From contig CM064732.1 in the NCBI GenBank assembly GCA_032717465.1, positions 34,098,455-34,162,454 on the forward strand: DNA of 64,000 bases, given 5' to 3'. Positions within the stretch are counted from its first letter, which is position 1. Every line of letters begins with the position of its first letter. This document shows positions 14,047-25,492 of this stretch, piece by piece. The position numbers and the translations under genes were made by a program. This DNA is from Coenobita brevimanus (Eukaryota > Arthropoda > Malacostraca > Decapoda > Coenobitidae). The notes under the pieces are model-generated. The model worked only from the letters and a program-made list of their open reading frames with translations, had not been told where the DNA came from and made no database searches.

Positions 14047-15243
14047 GAAAGCTTTGCCATTGCACTTGGCATCTCAAAGGCTTTCAATCGAGTCTGGCAT
14101 AAATCTTTAAATTCCAATTGTCCTCTTACAGCCTCTATCCTTCTATCGATGCCTTCATTTGTAGCTTCCATTCTGGTCGTTCTATCGCCGCTCTTGTAGA
14201 CGGCCATCGTTCTTCTCCCAGACCTATGAACAGAGGTGTTCCTCAGGGCTCTGACCTATCACCAACTCTCTTCCTTTTATTCATCATTGACTTTCTAAGT
14301 TCTACATCTGACCCTATCCACTTGTATGCTGATGATTCCACCCTTCACCTTTCCATTTGGTTCCCACAAGATCCATCTCTGCAGTTACTTCAACAAACAA
14401 GGGATGAGGCTGTGGCACACCTAATGTCCGACTCGGCTTGTATCTCTGACTGGGGTAAAAATAACCTTTTTGTATTTAATGCATCAAAGACTCAGTTTTT
14501 ACACATATCAACCCAACAAAATCTTCCACAGGAGTACCCACTAATGTTTAATAGTATCCAGCTCAATCTTGCATCATCCTTGAACATGCTTGGGGTTTCA
14601 TTCACTCGGGACTTATCTTGGAGAGATCATAGTGCATCTGTAAAATCTGTTTCCAAGAGATTAGGTGTGCTAAACCGACTCTGTACCTTCTTTACCCCTG
14701 CGCAGTTATTGACTTTATACACGGGATTTATTCGCCCCTGTGTAGAGTACAACCCTCATTTGTGGGGAGGCTCCCCACATACAGCTTTTCTCAATAGAGT
14801 GGAGTCAAAGGCTTCTTATCTCATTAACTCTTCTCCTCTTACTGGCTCCCTTCAACCTCTGTCTCTTTGCCGCACAGTTGCATCTTTACTTTAGTGGTCA
14901 CTGCTCCTCTGAGCTGTCTGGTTGCATCCCTGCACCTCAACGACGGGCGCATAGCACCCGTTTAGTAATAAACTCTCATCCCTTTTCTGTCCAACTCTCT
15001 AATGCAGGAGTTAACCGATACTTCCAGTCCTTTATTTATGCAACAGGTCAGCTCTGGAACTGTCTGTGTCTGTACTTCCTACTTCCTATGATCTCCAGTC
15101 TTTCGATCGCAGTGTGTCCAGGCATCTTGAAATGAACGGATCCTGAATTTGGCTCTCTCTTTTTCTCTTTTCTTGGAAGGAACGTTTTGCGGGCTCCTGG
15201 CCTTTGGTTCCTTCTTCCTTGCATTTAAAAAAAAAAAAAAAAA
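14044..15243 (+). mobile_element. Jockey-type LINE, 5' truncated (JOC-1 copy 1)
   Basis: The element starts abruptly inside the RT domain, at the block GESFAIAL just before motif A, and runs to a poly(A) tail at 15227-15243. The motifs GVPQGS and YADD (14325-14336) are visible, followed by the thumb and C-terminal region with RPCVEYNPHLWGGSP. The 3' end reads GGTTCCTTCTTCCTTGC before the A-tail. The copies at 55.8 and 59.8 kb share this end. Family placement in the Jockey superfamily rests on RT motif style and the poly(A) tail. Confidence 0.9.
14118..15135 (+). pseudogene. JOC-1 copy 1 RT fragment
   Basis: After a frameshift near 14115, a frame of 258 codons (14118-14894) holds VDGHRSSP, RGVPQGSDLSPTLFLLFI and YADDSTLHLS, then the palm-thumb linker and LGVSFTRDLSWRDH. 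A second shift near 14880 moves the last segment (RLVINSHPFSVQLSN, ATGQLWNCL) into the 14878-15135 frame. Motif A lies upstream in a third frame, within ISKAFNRVWHK. In copy 2 the corresponding residue is the catalytic Asp, so here D to N is a substitution at a key site. Confidence 0.88.
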
Positions 15244-15580
15244 CTTTCTACTCTCATCCGTCCAAATTGTTCTTGGTATGACTTCGTTCCCAACTTCTTT
15301 CACTGCGGGAGGCATGTCATAAGCTGAATAAAATCGTCTGGCTGTCATAACTTTAAATGAAAGAGACGTCATAGCTTTGAACAAGTGAATGGTGATATCT
15401 TCTTTTCCTTTCCCTGTGAGAGGCTACCTATAAAGTGAACTCAGTTGTTTGCAGGTAGCATCTAAAACTGAAGAATTTCTACATATATCTTTTTCTATTT
15501 CCTTAAATAAAAATTTTTCCATGTTCATATCTCTTGCTAACACAAAGATGACGTGTGAATGGTAAATCTCTCCTTTCGTG
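15244..15580. other. unassigned non-coding DNA
   Basis: Nothing recognised between the LINE poly(A) tail and the next microsatellite. Confidence 0.5.
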
Positions 15581-15629
15581 TCTGTCTGTCTGTTTGTCTG
15601 TCTGTCTCTCACACACACACAAACACACA

Positions 15630-15698
<69 letters not shown>

Positions 15699-15735
15699 TC
15701 ACACCCACTCACACACACACACACACACACACACA
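15581..15735. repeat. compound (TCTG)n(CA)n microsatellite
   Basis: A short TCTG array (about 15581-15605) runs into a long interrupted CA array (15609-15735). Confidence 0.95.
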
Positions 15736-18600
15736 TTAATAAATGGTATCTCTCCCCTCCCGCTTCGCTGATCATTCCTTATACATCCCCCTTCCCATCC
15801 CCTCACCTCTCTGACTTTAATTATTCATCCTCAACCCTGCCTCTCCTCTCCCCTGCCCTACTCTTACCTCCCTTCGCTCACCATAGTTTTATGCACTTTC
15901 ACTTCTTCCCCTTTCCGACTCCCTCACTCCTCCCCCCCCTCCTTCCCTTACCCTCTCCTCCTCTCCTTTCTACTCCCCTCCTCTCCAGTTTTCTTCTTTC
16001 CCTTCTACTCGTCACCCCTCTTCTTATTCCTTTGCCCATTACGGATCACACTTAATGCATCCGCAGTAAATTTCCTTCCTCTCCCCTTCTCCCTTAACTT
16101 TTACGTGCCTTCCCTACCCTCACCAACCACCCATATTGCTCTCTCCAGTCAGATACACAACACCACGTTCGCTCCCTCCCTCCCTCCCTTCTTTCCAGCA
16201 CTATCCTCTATCCCCACCCCAACCACTCATTCACCTCTCGGCCGGCCCTATCTTTCATGCATATCCAATCATGTTTTCCCCACCCAGCCAGCCCCGTCTT
16301 TCATCCCTGCACAACCATACGTTCCCCTCCCAGCCAGTCCTAGTTGTCATCCCTACCTTTCCTTGCATTCCCATCCTAATCACCCCTATCCATCATTCGT
16401 ACGCAGTCATTCTGCCCTTTCCCACACAGTTCCAGCCTTTAACCTCTATCCAGTTGCTCATTGACCTCACAGTCACCCACATCCTCCCCACTCCCCTTCC
16501 AACTAACCAAATGACTTTACATCTACTCTTAACTTTCATCCATATTTCCCTACCCTTCCACCTCTCCTCCCCAGCTAGTCCCTTCCTCATTTCTGCTGCT
16601 CTTCCCAACCCTCCACCGTCTCCTCCCATGCCGTCACTCACTCCATTATCTCCTACTCAGCCGACAATTCTAATCTCTACATCCAATCCTAGCCTTCCTC
16701 CCTCCTCCCCATTCATCTTCTTCCCTACTCCCTTCCCCATCCGGTAGTACCTTCTCTCCTCTTCTCATCCAATCTAAACCCCTCCCTAACACTGATCTCT
16801 CACCTTCTCATCTCCCCAACCAGCCTTCCTCCTCCTGTCAGTCTGCCTCTTTTTCCCCACCTCTCATATCTTGCACATTTTGCCTCATTTTACCGGAACG
16901 AGCCAAGCAAGCGGGAGTCACTGACTACTATCTAGCCCATGCCGTTTCTGGTTTTACGCTCCCCCTCCCCCCGCTTTTATTCTGCTGCTTCCCCTTCAGT
17001 TGCTGTAGCTCTCGTCTTTGTGGCTGTTCTTCGTTGCTGTTCTCTTATAGTTTTCTTGTCGTTGTGGTTGTTTGTTGTGGTTATCTTGCTGTAAATCTCA
17101 TGTTGTTTTACATCTCTTGGTGTTGCGTTTCCCTAGTCTGTAAAGTTTTCACGTCGTTGTGGGTCCTCTGTCGTTGTTGTTCTCGTGTCGTTATGGTACC
17201 ATATCATCGTGGCTCCCTTGACTCTGTATTTCTCATGACGTTGTGGGTTTCCTGACTTTCAAGTTCTAATATTTATATGATTCTCTTGTTGTGGTTCTCT
17301 TATCACTGCTTCCCTTTTGTTCTTGTTCCCCAGTCATTGTCGTTCCTGTCGTTTTGGTTCTCTTGTCATTGTGGTTATCATCTTGTATATTTCGTCCAGT
17401 TTTTGTTGAGATAACCTGTCGTTGTGATTCTCGTGCCATTGTGGTCCCCGTCATGTATGTTTGTTTACCTGACAGTATTTTGTCCACTTTTTTTTTTTAT
17501 GTTGTTGTTATTAACTTGGTATTTTTTTAAGCTGTCTTCTGCTACATTTTCGATTTCCATTTGCCCTAGTTAATGGCGACTTTGGCCTTTAGATTTTCCT
17601 GCTGCCTACTGTATTTTTATTACCTTCCTTTTCTCTTAGTGCATCTGTTACCTTATTTCAATATTTTTTACAATCTTCCCCTTTTTTGTATTCATATGAG
17701 TGTGGCTCTTGTGCTTTGCGTGCCTCTCATTCCTGCGCATTTTTTCTATATATTTTCTTATATATTTGTCACTGACTCTACTTTTAAGCTTTTTTTTTTT
17801 TTCAAGCTGAATTTCATTCCCCTCTCTGCCATTATACTTTTATTTCTTGACTGCAGACTCCTATTCTTGTTGGCAGTAACGTTCACTTTTGGCCTTCTGG
17901 TTTCATCCTATCCTACTACATTATTTTCTTTTTATTGTTTCTTTTGTCCGGCTTCTTTCTTTCCTGCAGCATCTTCATCCTGTTTAAAGTCGTTTAGTTT
18001 TCTTTCCGTTATATCTTTGTTGATCCTTCTGTGAAGCTTCGTGAGTTCCTCCTTCCTACTGCATTTTATTATATTCCCCTGGCGCTGTGCCTTCATATTC
18101 CTATTGTAAATCGCATAGTAGCTGATAATATGGCTCACTGACTAATCGCTAATGGTTGAGGATGTTCTTTCTACCCTCTTTTTTTTCTTTATTTTTACTA
18201 CGTTTTTGTACTCTTTTTTTGTTTTACCACTTCCTACATAATTTATATTAATTGATGTCTGTGTTATGCTTTGGCATCCTTATTTCTTTCCACATATATT
18301 ATCCCGTTATAACGGTCAATGCATTTGTCTTCGCTCTACGAGTTCATGGCATTATGAAAGACACTTGGATAACTATTGACATTCAAACCTCCAGTTATAA
18401 ACGTTCACAGCTGAACAATGCTGACGTCTGGCTATTGTCATTTTTTTTCATCGTGATTACGAAGGACTATGGCTTGAAGGTAATATTAAGAGTTTGCTGT
18501 GATTTTTCCCTTACCATAAAAGATTGTGAATAATGTTTTTATTTTTTTATGGAATTTTTATAATTTCTAATTCCGCATGGCGGTCTTTTATTTTTATTTT
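15736..18600. repeat. pyrimidine-rich strand-asymmetric tract
   Basis: The plus strand is strongly C/T-rich to about 16870, then T-rich with G to 18600. Open frames here are Pro/Ser/Leu/Phe-rich and reflect composition only. A degenerate motif of about 20 bp resembling TCGTTGTGGTTCTCTTG recurs irregularly from 17040 to 17460. No protein domain was recognised. Confidence 0.75.
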
Positions 18601-18612
18601 TTTTCAAGTTAC

Positions 18613-19035
18613 TGTTACGTCCTCGTCCCACACTGCCACAGGCTCCAACAGCAGTAGTTCAAGGAAAGATGTCACCCAGCAAATCGTTCTTCATTGGGTC
18701 AGCCTTTCAGTGTAGGCTTCGTAATAACACAGGCTTCTCACGTTCGTTGTCTTTATTTTCCACGTAATCACACTGTCTGCTTCAAAAATCCAGAGCTACA
18801 CTAACTTCACAAAATCACAAATAAAATGACTGAAACTCCTTTATTCTCTTCCCCATCCCTATATAACCTTTTTTTGTTACTAGATTGTTCTAGGTGTTCC
18901 TAGCAGCAACAGTTCCAATTCACAGATACAAAATAGTTCAGGACTTTCTTACATTATTTAGGACTATATGTTTTATCATATAAATTGAAATTAAATATAA
19001 ATACTACATATTTTAACGATCATCTAAACAAAACA
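18613..19035 (-). repeat. gypsy 3' LTR
   Basis: Begins TGTTACGTCC and is read as ending in ACAAAACA on the plus strand. It matches the copy at 25493-26700 over its length, including CACTGCCACAGGCTCCAACA and GCTTCGTAATAACACAGGCT. Its left edge is sharp. The inner edge is less certain, because the best polypurine-tract candidate (minus strand, about 19190-19211) is not adjacent to 19035. Confidence 0.85.
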
Positions 19036-19455
19036 TTATAGAGAGAAACAAAAAAAAAATAATGCATGACTTTACAAAATACCTCAGCCCACAAAAACGG
19101 GCTACCTGACATCTCTAACTGGCAACCAAAAATGCACGAACCATCTGGAATTTTCCAGTACCACCCACCTAGCAATCCAGCTTCTCAACACTACCCCCTC
19201 CCTAGTCCTTTTGTCGTCCCAACAAAACTACACAATATTCGTAAACATAATCCGTAATCCAAACAAAACATTTGATTATACACAAAATAGTCCATCAACT
19301 TGTCACGTTTTCTCCTACACTGCATCGGACGACATCCCTGCTCCATCACACAGTGCACTCTTCCTGGAATGACTTGGTCTTCTTCCTGATTCATTTATTT
19401 CCTTGGGAAACTGTCACCATCCTTTTGTGTTTCTGCTCCTTGGTCCTCCTCAACA

Positions 19456-20250
19456 TCATTGGCTGTGGGTGTGCTCGATTTCTAGAGGATGTCCCAGTTG
19501 TACTGTCCTGGCCCATGGTATTGTCACAGACGATTCACATGTACCACCTTTGGACGAGACTTCCTGCCTCCCCGAATAGAGTACATGATGTTTGACAGGC
19601 AGTCCATCCCATGGACTCTGCAACCTCAGTGACTGTCCCTTCTGCAGAGGATTGTACAGCCAAACCTTGTCACCACACCTGCTTGGCATCATACTTGTGC
19701 TTCCTCACTTTGCTTGAAAACTTCAGAGCTTTTCAACTTGAGGATGTAACTCAGCCAGTCATTCTTGAAGATGCTTTGCATAGTTGGAGGGGTCTGTAGG
19801 CAGCTCTTCACCAGATGGTCTTCTGATTAACAGTTCAACTGGTAATCGTAACTCGTGGCCCAGCATCAGTTTTGCAGGGGTGTCGCTGGTAGACTCATGG
19901 AATGCAGACCGATATGCCATCAGCAATACGAGTAATTTCTGGTCCCATTCCTTTGATCCTCTCCACACTTCAATACATGGCCAGTTCTTGTCCCAGGGTC
20001 CAGCTGAATTTCTTCATCATCCCATCTGACTTTGGTCTTAGTAGGGTCGTCCTGGTCTTCTTGATTCCCAGTAACTTCCAGCACTCACGGAACACAACAG
20101 ACCGAAGTTATTGCCCAGGTCTGAATGTAACTCTTGTGGTATCCCAAAATGACAGAAGAATTGGTCAACCAACACCTGAGCAACAATTGTGGCTGTCTGA
20201 TTGTTTATGGCATAAGCTTCTGGCCACCCTGTGAAGTAGTCCAACACATA
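19456..20250 (-). pseudogene. gypsy integrase core and C-terminal module
   Basis: The minus strand encodes LDYFTGWPEAYAI, with the first catalytic Asp, and LHSDLGNNF, with the second Asp in the HSDxGxxF context (20038-20247). The next frame (19759-19968) has LLMAYRSAFHEST followed by PAKLMLGHELRLPVELL, and then a GDKVWLYNP and LQSPWDGLP segment (19456-19692) typical of the C-terminal GPY/F module. Several frameshifts separate the pieces. An intact protein would insert the cDNA into the genome. Confidence 0.88.
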
Positions 20251-20258
20251 TATATACC

Positions 20259-20452
20259 ACTGGGCACTGCGCAGAGCTGAGGATATTCTTGGATGTCCAG
20301 ACTGAAGTGGCTGAGCAAGAGGCTATGCTTCCAGTCTATATGGCAGACATGGAGGCTCCTTGACTTGTTGGTCTGGACTATCTGATGTCCATAGGATGTG
20401 AGCTGGGCTTCTGTTCCATGAAGCTTAAGGTTTGAGGAAAGTTGTTTTCCAT
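20259..20452 (+). repeat. inverted copy of the protease segment inside integrase
   Basis: This 190-odd bp stretch is the reverse complement of 23434-23630, which lies in the protease region of the same element. The landmark GAAGCTTAAGG and the block on either side of it are shared in inverted order with modest divergence. It interrupts integrase between GNWHI and YIYVLDYF, and ATATATA occurs at both junctions. See findings. Confidence 0.85.
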
Positions 20453-20471
20453 CATATATATGCCAGTTTCC

Positions 20472-21354
20472 TCATTCAGTGAGTGCCAGAGGTCTAGCAA
20501 TGTCCACTACGACTCTTTCCATACATGCTCCTACTTGGTACAGCTGAAGAGGGACGCAGCCACGTGTCTTGGGTCCTCTCGTGGCACAGCATTTATCACA
20601 GGCCCGACACCACACTTCAACAACCTGACACATGCCAGTCCAGTAGAACCTCTGTTGCCGCCAACTTAGAATTTTCTTCACTCCCAGATGCCCACTAGTG
20701 GTCCAGTTATGAGACTCTTCTAAGAGCTCAGACCTCATTTTCTTAGGAACCACCAGTTGCCAATACTTGATGAGGTCATTGGGTGCCTTCCACTGATGCT
20801 CTAGTAGTCCATTGTTCGAACAAAGAAGGGCCCACTGACTCCAGTAGCTCTCAGTCGATGGACTGAATCTGGAAACCTCTTCCCAAAATGGCCATATTGT
20901 ACTCTGCTGCAGCTGCTCTAGCACTGGTTGCAAATCTGTATCCTCCATCTGTATCCTCTTCAGGTCTTCTTCAGCTAACACTGGCCCTGTCACTGCAGTA
21001 CTGCTGCATTTCTGGCCAAAATCTTCTTTCCTACTACTCTGCTTGCAAACAGGGTCACAAGGCCAAAGACTCAAGCTGTCAGCATTGCCATGTACCCACC
21101 CAGGATGGTGCAGCATCCCATAGTTGTCCTGGTCCAACTTCCTGAGCCAACATGCCAGTTGTCCTTCTGGATTCTTTAATATCTTCATCCACCTGAGTGC
21201 TGTATGGTCCATCCTGATGGTGAAGTACGACCCATACAAGTAGGGATGGAAGAAGTCAAGGCTCTTCACTACCAAGAGCTCCATACGGGTCTCACAGCAG
21301 TTCTGCTATGATGGGCTGAGCTTCTTGCTGTAATGCACCACCACATACTCTTTG
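20472..21354 (-). pseudogene. gypsy RNase H and integrase zinc-binding domain
   Basis: A 270-codon minus-strand frame (20472-21284) begins in RNase H (FTIRMDHTALRWM, NPEGQLACWL, HHPGWVHGNADSLS). A spacer leads into the integrase HHCC zinc domain (SGHLGVKKIL, RFYWTGM, CRACDKC) and the start of the core (VVVDIARPL). Order and spacing match Ty3/gypsy Pol. This is the longest intact stretch of the element. Confidence 0.9.
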
Positions 21355-22830
21355 TTATCCTGGTTCTGTACAGGGCTCCTCAAATGCCATGGTCACTAGC
21401 ATCACACAGTACAGGATGAATGGCTGACTCTGACCTGGGTATGGCAACACAGGAGTGCTTACCAACACATGCTGGAATTCCTCAAAGGCCTTCTGAGTCA
21501 TTGCACTCCACATAAACTCTCGCCTCTTTGCTAACAACTTGTGCAGAGGACCAGCTATCGTTGCAGGGTCCTTGACAAAATGCCAATAGTAGGCAGCATG
21601 AAACTCTGTAGCTCCTTCACACAAGTTGGAGCCAACCAGGTTTTAAAAGCTACCACCTTCTCCAGATCAGTATGTACACCACCCTTGCCTACAATGTGTC
21701 CTAGGTACTTCACTTCCTTTTGGAACAAGTAGCACTTCTTACGGTTCAGCTTGAGGTGTGCTGTTCGGACCCTGTTGAACACCTCTGACAACCTCTCCAA
21801 TTCCTGTCCAAAAGTCTGTCCAAACACAATGACATTATCATGATAGATGAGAGCTGTCTGCCAGTGCAAGGCCTCCAGTACTTTATCCACGAGGTGCTCA
21901 AATGTAGCCTGGACATTACACAAGCCTAATTGCTCACTTTCAACTGCCTTAACCCCCCCGCTGCCGGCGACTTTAGCAACATTGACCCTCCCCTCCAAAG
22001 CCGACTGATTTTCGATTTTTGTTTACAGACTAGATAGATTAGGTTTGATGCGATACTCATAAAAAGGTCCAAATTGGTACTCACACAAGCCAGGAAGGTT
22101 GACTTAAGGCCCCTATCATGACCATGCCTATACGATGAAATATATGAGTAAATCCCATAGACTTCTTTCACTCCATAGGGGACCTGGCGGTTTCCTTTGC
22201 CATTTGGCCATGGTATACTGAAGTAAATGCTCTGGTGATACTCCCAGTGTGTCCTAGGACTGGGTGACCCAGTGCTGGTGGGGCAGGATGCACATTAGGT
22301 GACTCATATGACCTGCCATATTCAAAGCTTGACCTCTGGTATATATCTCCCACCTCTGCAATATCTCCCACTGGGTGACTCATTATGGTCTCCCATGATG
22401 CACCACATTCAAAAAAGCTGAATGCCTGGTAAATACTTCCAGCCTCTCTCAGTATTTCATTTTTTGCCAGTTTTTAAAATCCTAATCAGTTTAGGAACAG
22501 CTCTGGCACTGCCCACTGCTAAGGGGATGGACGTTCTTGAATGGCTTTGGCAGAGGGGTGGATCAACCCCACCTGTACTAAAAGGCTGTTTTCTTCTTAC
22601 CTTTCTCTGCAACCTTGACTTGGTGATGTCCTACTCTCACGTCTATGGCACAGAACCACTTGGCACATGACAGAGCATCCAGTAAGTCATCAATTCCTGG
22701 CAAGGGGTACACATCCTTCACTGTCACTTCATTTAGGGCTCGATAATTCCATACAGCACCTCACAGAGCCATCCTTCTTCCATATCAGAACAGATGTTGA
22801 TGTCAAAGGACTGCTGGACTTTTCTATCAA
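21355..22830 (-). pseudogene. gypsy reverse transcriptase, split by an insertion
   Basis: The upstream part, which lies at higher coordinates (about 22590-22830), carries the ALNEVTVKDVYPLPGIDDLL-like finger region in broken frames. The downstream part (21555-21998) continues with LRQLKVS, ATFEHLVDKVL and the catalytic box. That box reads YHDN where YxDD is expected, so the second Asp is lost. KYLGHIVGKGGV and the connection segment follow (21355-21624). A 610-bp insertion at 21953-22562 separates the halves. Confidence 0.88.
21953..22562. mobile_element. TTAA-flanked MITE inserted in gypsy RT
   Basis: RT coding similarity stops at TTAA (21949-21952) and resumes after TCAA (22563-22566), a one-base-decayed duplicate. 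The ends are weak inverted repeats: CCCCCCCGCTGCCGGCG inward from the left, and TCCACCCCTCTGCCAAAG inward from the right. An internal pair of diverged tandem units of about 85 bp (about 22295-22460) shares GGTGACTCAT and a CATATTCAAA-like block. TTAA targeting with C-rich ends suggests a piggyBac-type non-autonomous element. No transposase is encoded. Confidence 0.65.
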
Positions 22831-22833
22831 TCC

Positions 22834-23640
22834 TTAACTTTGGAGATTCTCCATCACCCTCTCCATTTCTTGCCACTGAGCTGGCGCCATGCTCCAAGCA
22901 GGCTGTTTAATCGGGCAGTGATCCCAGGAGCCGGAACAATGCTTTAGCAGATCTGTGCATCCCAGGTTAAGGTCTCTGGTGGAAAAGTCGTTAGTAAACT
23001 TCACTAGCAGTTGCCTTAATTGCAGCACATGCGAGTCATTCAGGCACTGGCAACTCCTTGAAAACAGATCTTGTAAGTGGTCTGGCAGATTCCCATCTTC
23101 TTTGACTAAACTACTTTTACAGGCCTTCCACTGATGCCACTCAGGGTCCACTGTCTGGCACAGTCCCACAATTTCTCCCTCGTTGATCTTCTGTGTCTCA
23201 CGGGAGAAACTGGAAAGCACAACTGGCACTTCACCTGCCACTGTTTCCACCAAAGTCCTCACCACCATCACTTCGGCCTTCGTCTTGCACAGTCCAACAG
23301 GCTCCACCACCCCTAGACAGCTGTCAAAAGAGCCATTCACCTAGCACTGGAGCAGTAGTTCTTATCTTGGGGGTATCACGGTAATGCACAGCACCCACAC
23401 CTCACCACTAGAACTGGTATGTTTCACTGTTGTGATGGAAACCAACCTTCCTCAGACCTTAAGCTTCATGGAACAGAAGCCCAGCTCACATCCCATGGAC
23501 ATCAGATAGTCCAGACCAACAAGTCAAGGAGCCTCCATGTTGGCCGCATAGACTGGAACCATAGCCTCTTGCTTTGCCATTTCAATCTAGACATCCATGG
23601 ATATCCTCAGTTTTACTCAGTGCCCAGTTACACCATTCAT
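22834..23640 (-). pseudogene. gypsy protease C-terminus and PR-RT linker
   Basis: The minus strand shows VPVYAANMEAP followed, after a stop, by LVGLDYLMSMGCEL. The GLDYL block ends the retropepsin domain in many gypsy elements. Then comes a 168-codon frame (22834-23340) of linker with NDFSTRDLNLGCTDLLKH and IKQPAWSMAPAQWQEMERV, the usual approach to RT. The Asp-Thr/Ser-Gly catalytic triad itself is not clearly visible. The segment 23434-23630 is the source of the inverted copy in integrase. Confidence 0.82.
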
Positions 23641-23899
23641 TTTTTTTTTAACTCATGCAGATTCCGATGACAGAACATATCAGGCCTTACAAAAGTCTGC
23701 TCTGAGGACGAATCATTCACCTGGGAACACCTCTTGCTGTCTATTCTTCCAGCTACTCACACACTGTCAATTGAAGAATTCTTGCATTTCCTCAGTGGTG
23801 GGGCTAATTGTGAAAAACCAGCTGGTTTTTGCCTCTTAACACCAGCCTTTACTAGCTTTCTGCTTCTTTCTTGTCTTTTGCAGCCTTCTTCTTATCCTC

Positions 23900-25441
23900 C
23901 CTTTTCTTATTTGGATAATCAAAACTAAAGTGTCTCACCTCACCACATGTTCAACACCTTTTGTTGCCATCATAGGTTTCATTGCACTGCTCTGTTCTTG
24001 CTCCTTCTTCCATTTGTAACAACTCTTCTTGTGCCCTGGCTTCTAGCAGAACCAGGAACCTACCCTGATTTTCTCCTGTTCCCTCTTCAACTTATAGCAG
24101 TGCTCTTTCCTGTGTCCTGGCTTCTTACAATACCAGCAACTTCCTTAAAATTTCTCTGCTTCACATACCTGCCCCTTTTATGCCTTGTATCCTCCACTAC
24201 GTCCTGCCTGCAAACTGGAAGTACTGGACCTGACATAGGACTCATATTCCAGAGCCCTGGCTAGTGCTTCTTGCATACTTCTTTTTTGTGCCTGCTTCAC
24301 TTACACTTTCAACTCTGCACTATCACGAACATCAATGAACTGGTCCCTCAGAAGAAGAGCCAACAGATTATGTACTGCTCCAGAGAATGCCTTGTGCACC
24401 ATATTCTCCAGGTCATGAGCAAGCTGCCAAAGGGAATCTTGCTCTGCAAACCTTAGTCTGGTACATGGTCCCATATCTGTGCTCCAGTACTTCTAGTGGG
24501 GACTGATAGCTGTTCCTTTCCTCCACTGACATTTGGCCAAGAATCTCCATTGTGGTAACCTTGAGGTTTGTTGCAAGCTGCACTGTCTCTGCCTATTATC
24601 CCAACCATTCTGGTCAGCAAGTAACTCAAACTGCACATGGTAAGCTTCCCAAGATACTTTATCGTGAAATTCCCGAGGTTTCTTTTTAATTTGAACCTAT
24701 TATAGCTATGCACTTCACTGGGTTGGAGCATAAAACTGGGACATCATAATTAAGTCCAGGACTTGAAACCTCTACATTCTGATTATTTAGCCCTGTAAAG
24801 CTACCTTTAGATGCTTGAGATTCGTCGAGATTGACCATATACTGTGCATTTTTAACATATGCTCACTCTACACTAACCTGAGGCTCACTAGTGCAAGTTT
24901 TCTCTACAGCCTCTATTCTCTCACTAATTATCTTCAGCTGGATGTCTACATGCTGTTTGCACTCTATCACGTTATTGCCCACCTCATGCTTCTGCTGTAG
25001 AAGCTCAGTGTACACTTCCTTCTTCAATTATTTCCTGTTCTTCCATCATTTCCAGCATGAAAGCATCTAGCTGTCATTGCATCCTTAGTTGCAGCTCCTG
25101 TTGCTCCTGTAATGTCTCTTGAAGCCATTTATATCGTTCTTTCTGTTTTTCACTTTATGCTTGGAGTTGTTCTGAGTTTTTCTCTCCTTCACTTTGTGAT
25201 TGCAGTTGTTCATTGAGTTCTTTCTGTCCGTCCCTTTGTGCTTGTAGTTGTTCACTGAGTTCTTTCTTGAACTCTTTCTGTCCTTCACTTTGTGCTTTTA
25301 GTGGTTCACTGAGTTCTTTTTGTCCCTCCATTTATGCTTGTAGGTGTTCACTTTGTGCTTGTGGAAACTTCATGATTGCAGCCAGAGACACTTCCTCTTT
25401 CCTAGCTTGGCTTCTCGTCTGTACACCTTTCGCCTCCATGT
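23900..25441 (-). pseudogene. gypsy Gag remnant with three zinc knuckles and a coiled coil
   Basis: The ATG at 25441 (minus) follows the primer-binding site. It starts a frame with repeated QKELSEQL-like blocks (about 25090-25400) that predict a coiled coil. Farther on are three CCHC-type knuckles in a row. CWYCKKPGHRKEHC (24098-24139) is intact, FC-stop-KPGHKKSC (about 24009-24048) has lost its first Cys, and a TCGEVRHFSFD version (about 23920-23965) is degenerate. Zinc knuckles bind the genomic RNA during packaging. Stops and shifts are numerous. Confidence 0.8.
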
Positions 25442-25471
25442 CGAGGATTTGACTCACAGCAGCACTTCTCT

Positions 25472-25490
25472 ATCCCAGCTCCTAACACCA
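25472..25490 (-). promoter_or_regulatory. tRNA primer-binding site of the gypsy element
   Basis: Two bases inside the 5' LTR the minus strand reads TGGTGTTAGGAGCTGGGAT. It starts with the TGG that pairs with a tRNA CCA end. The form resembles tRNA-Leu-type PBSs of some gypsy lineages; the tRNA identity is an inference. Confidence 0.65.
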
Positions 25491-25492
25491 CT

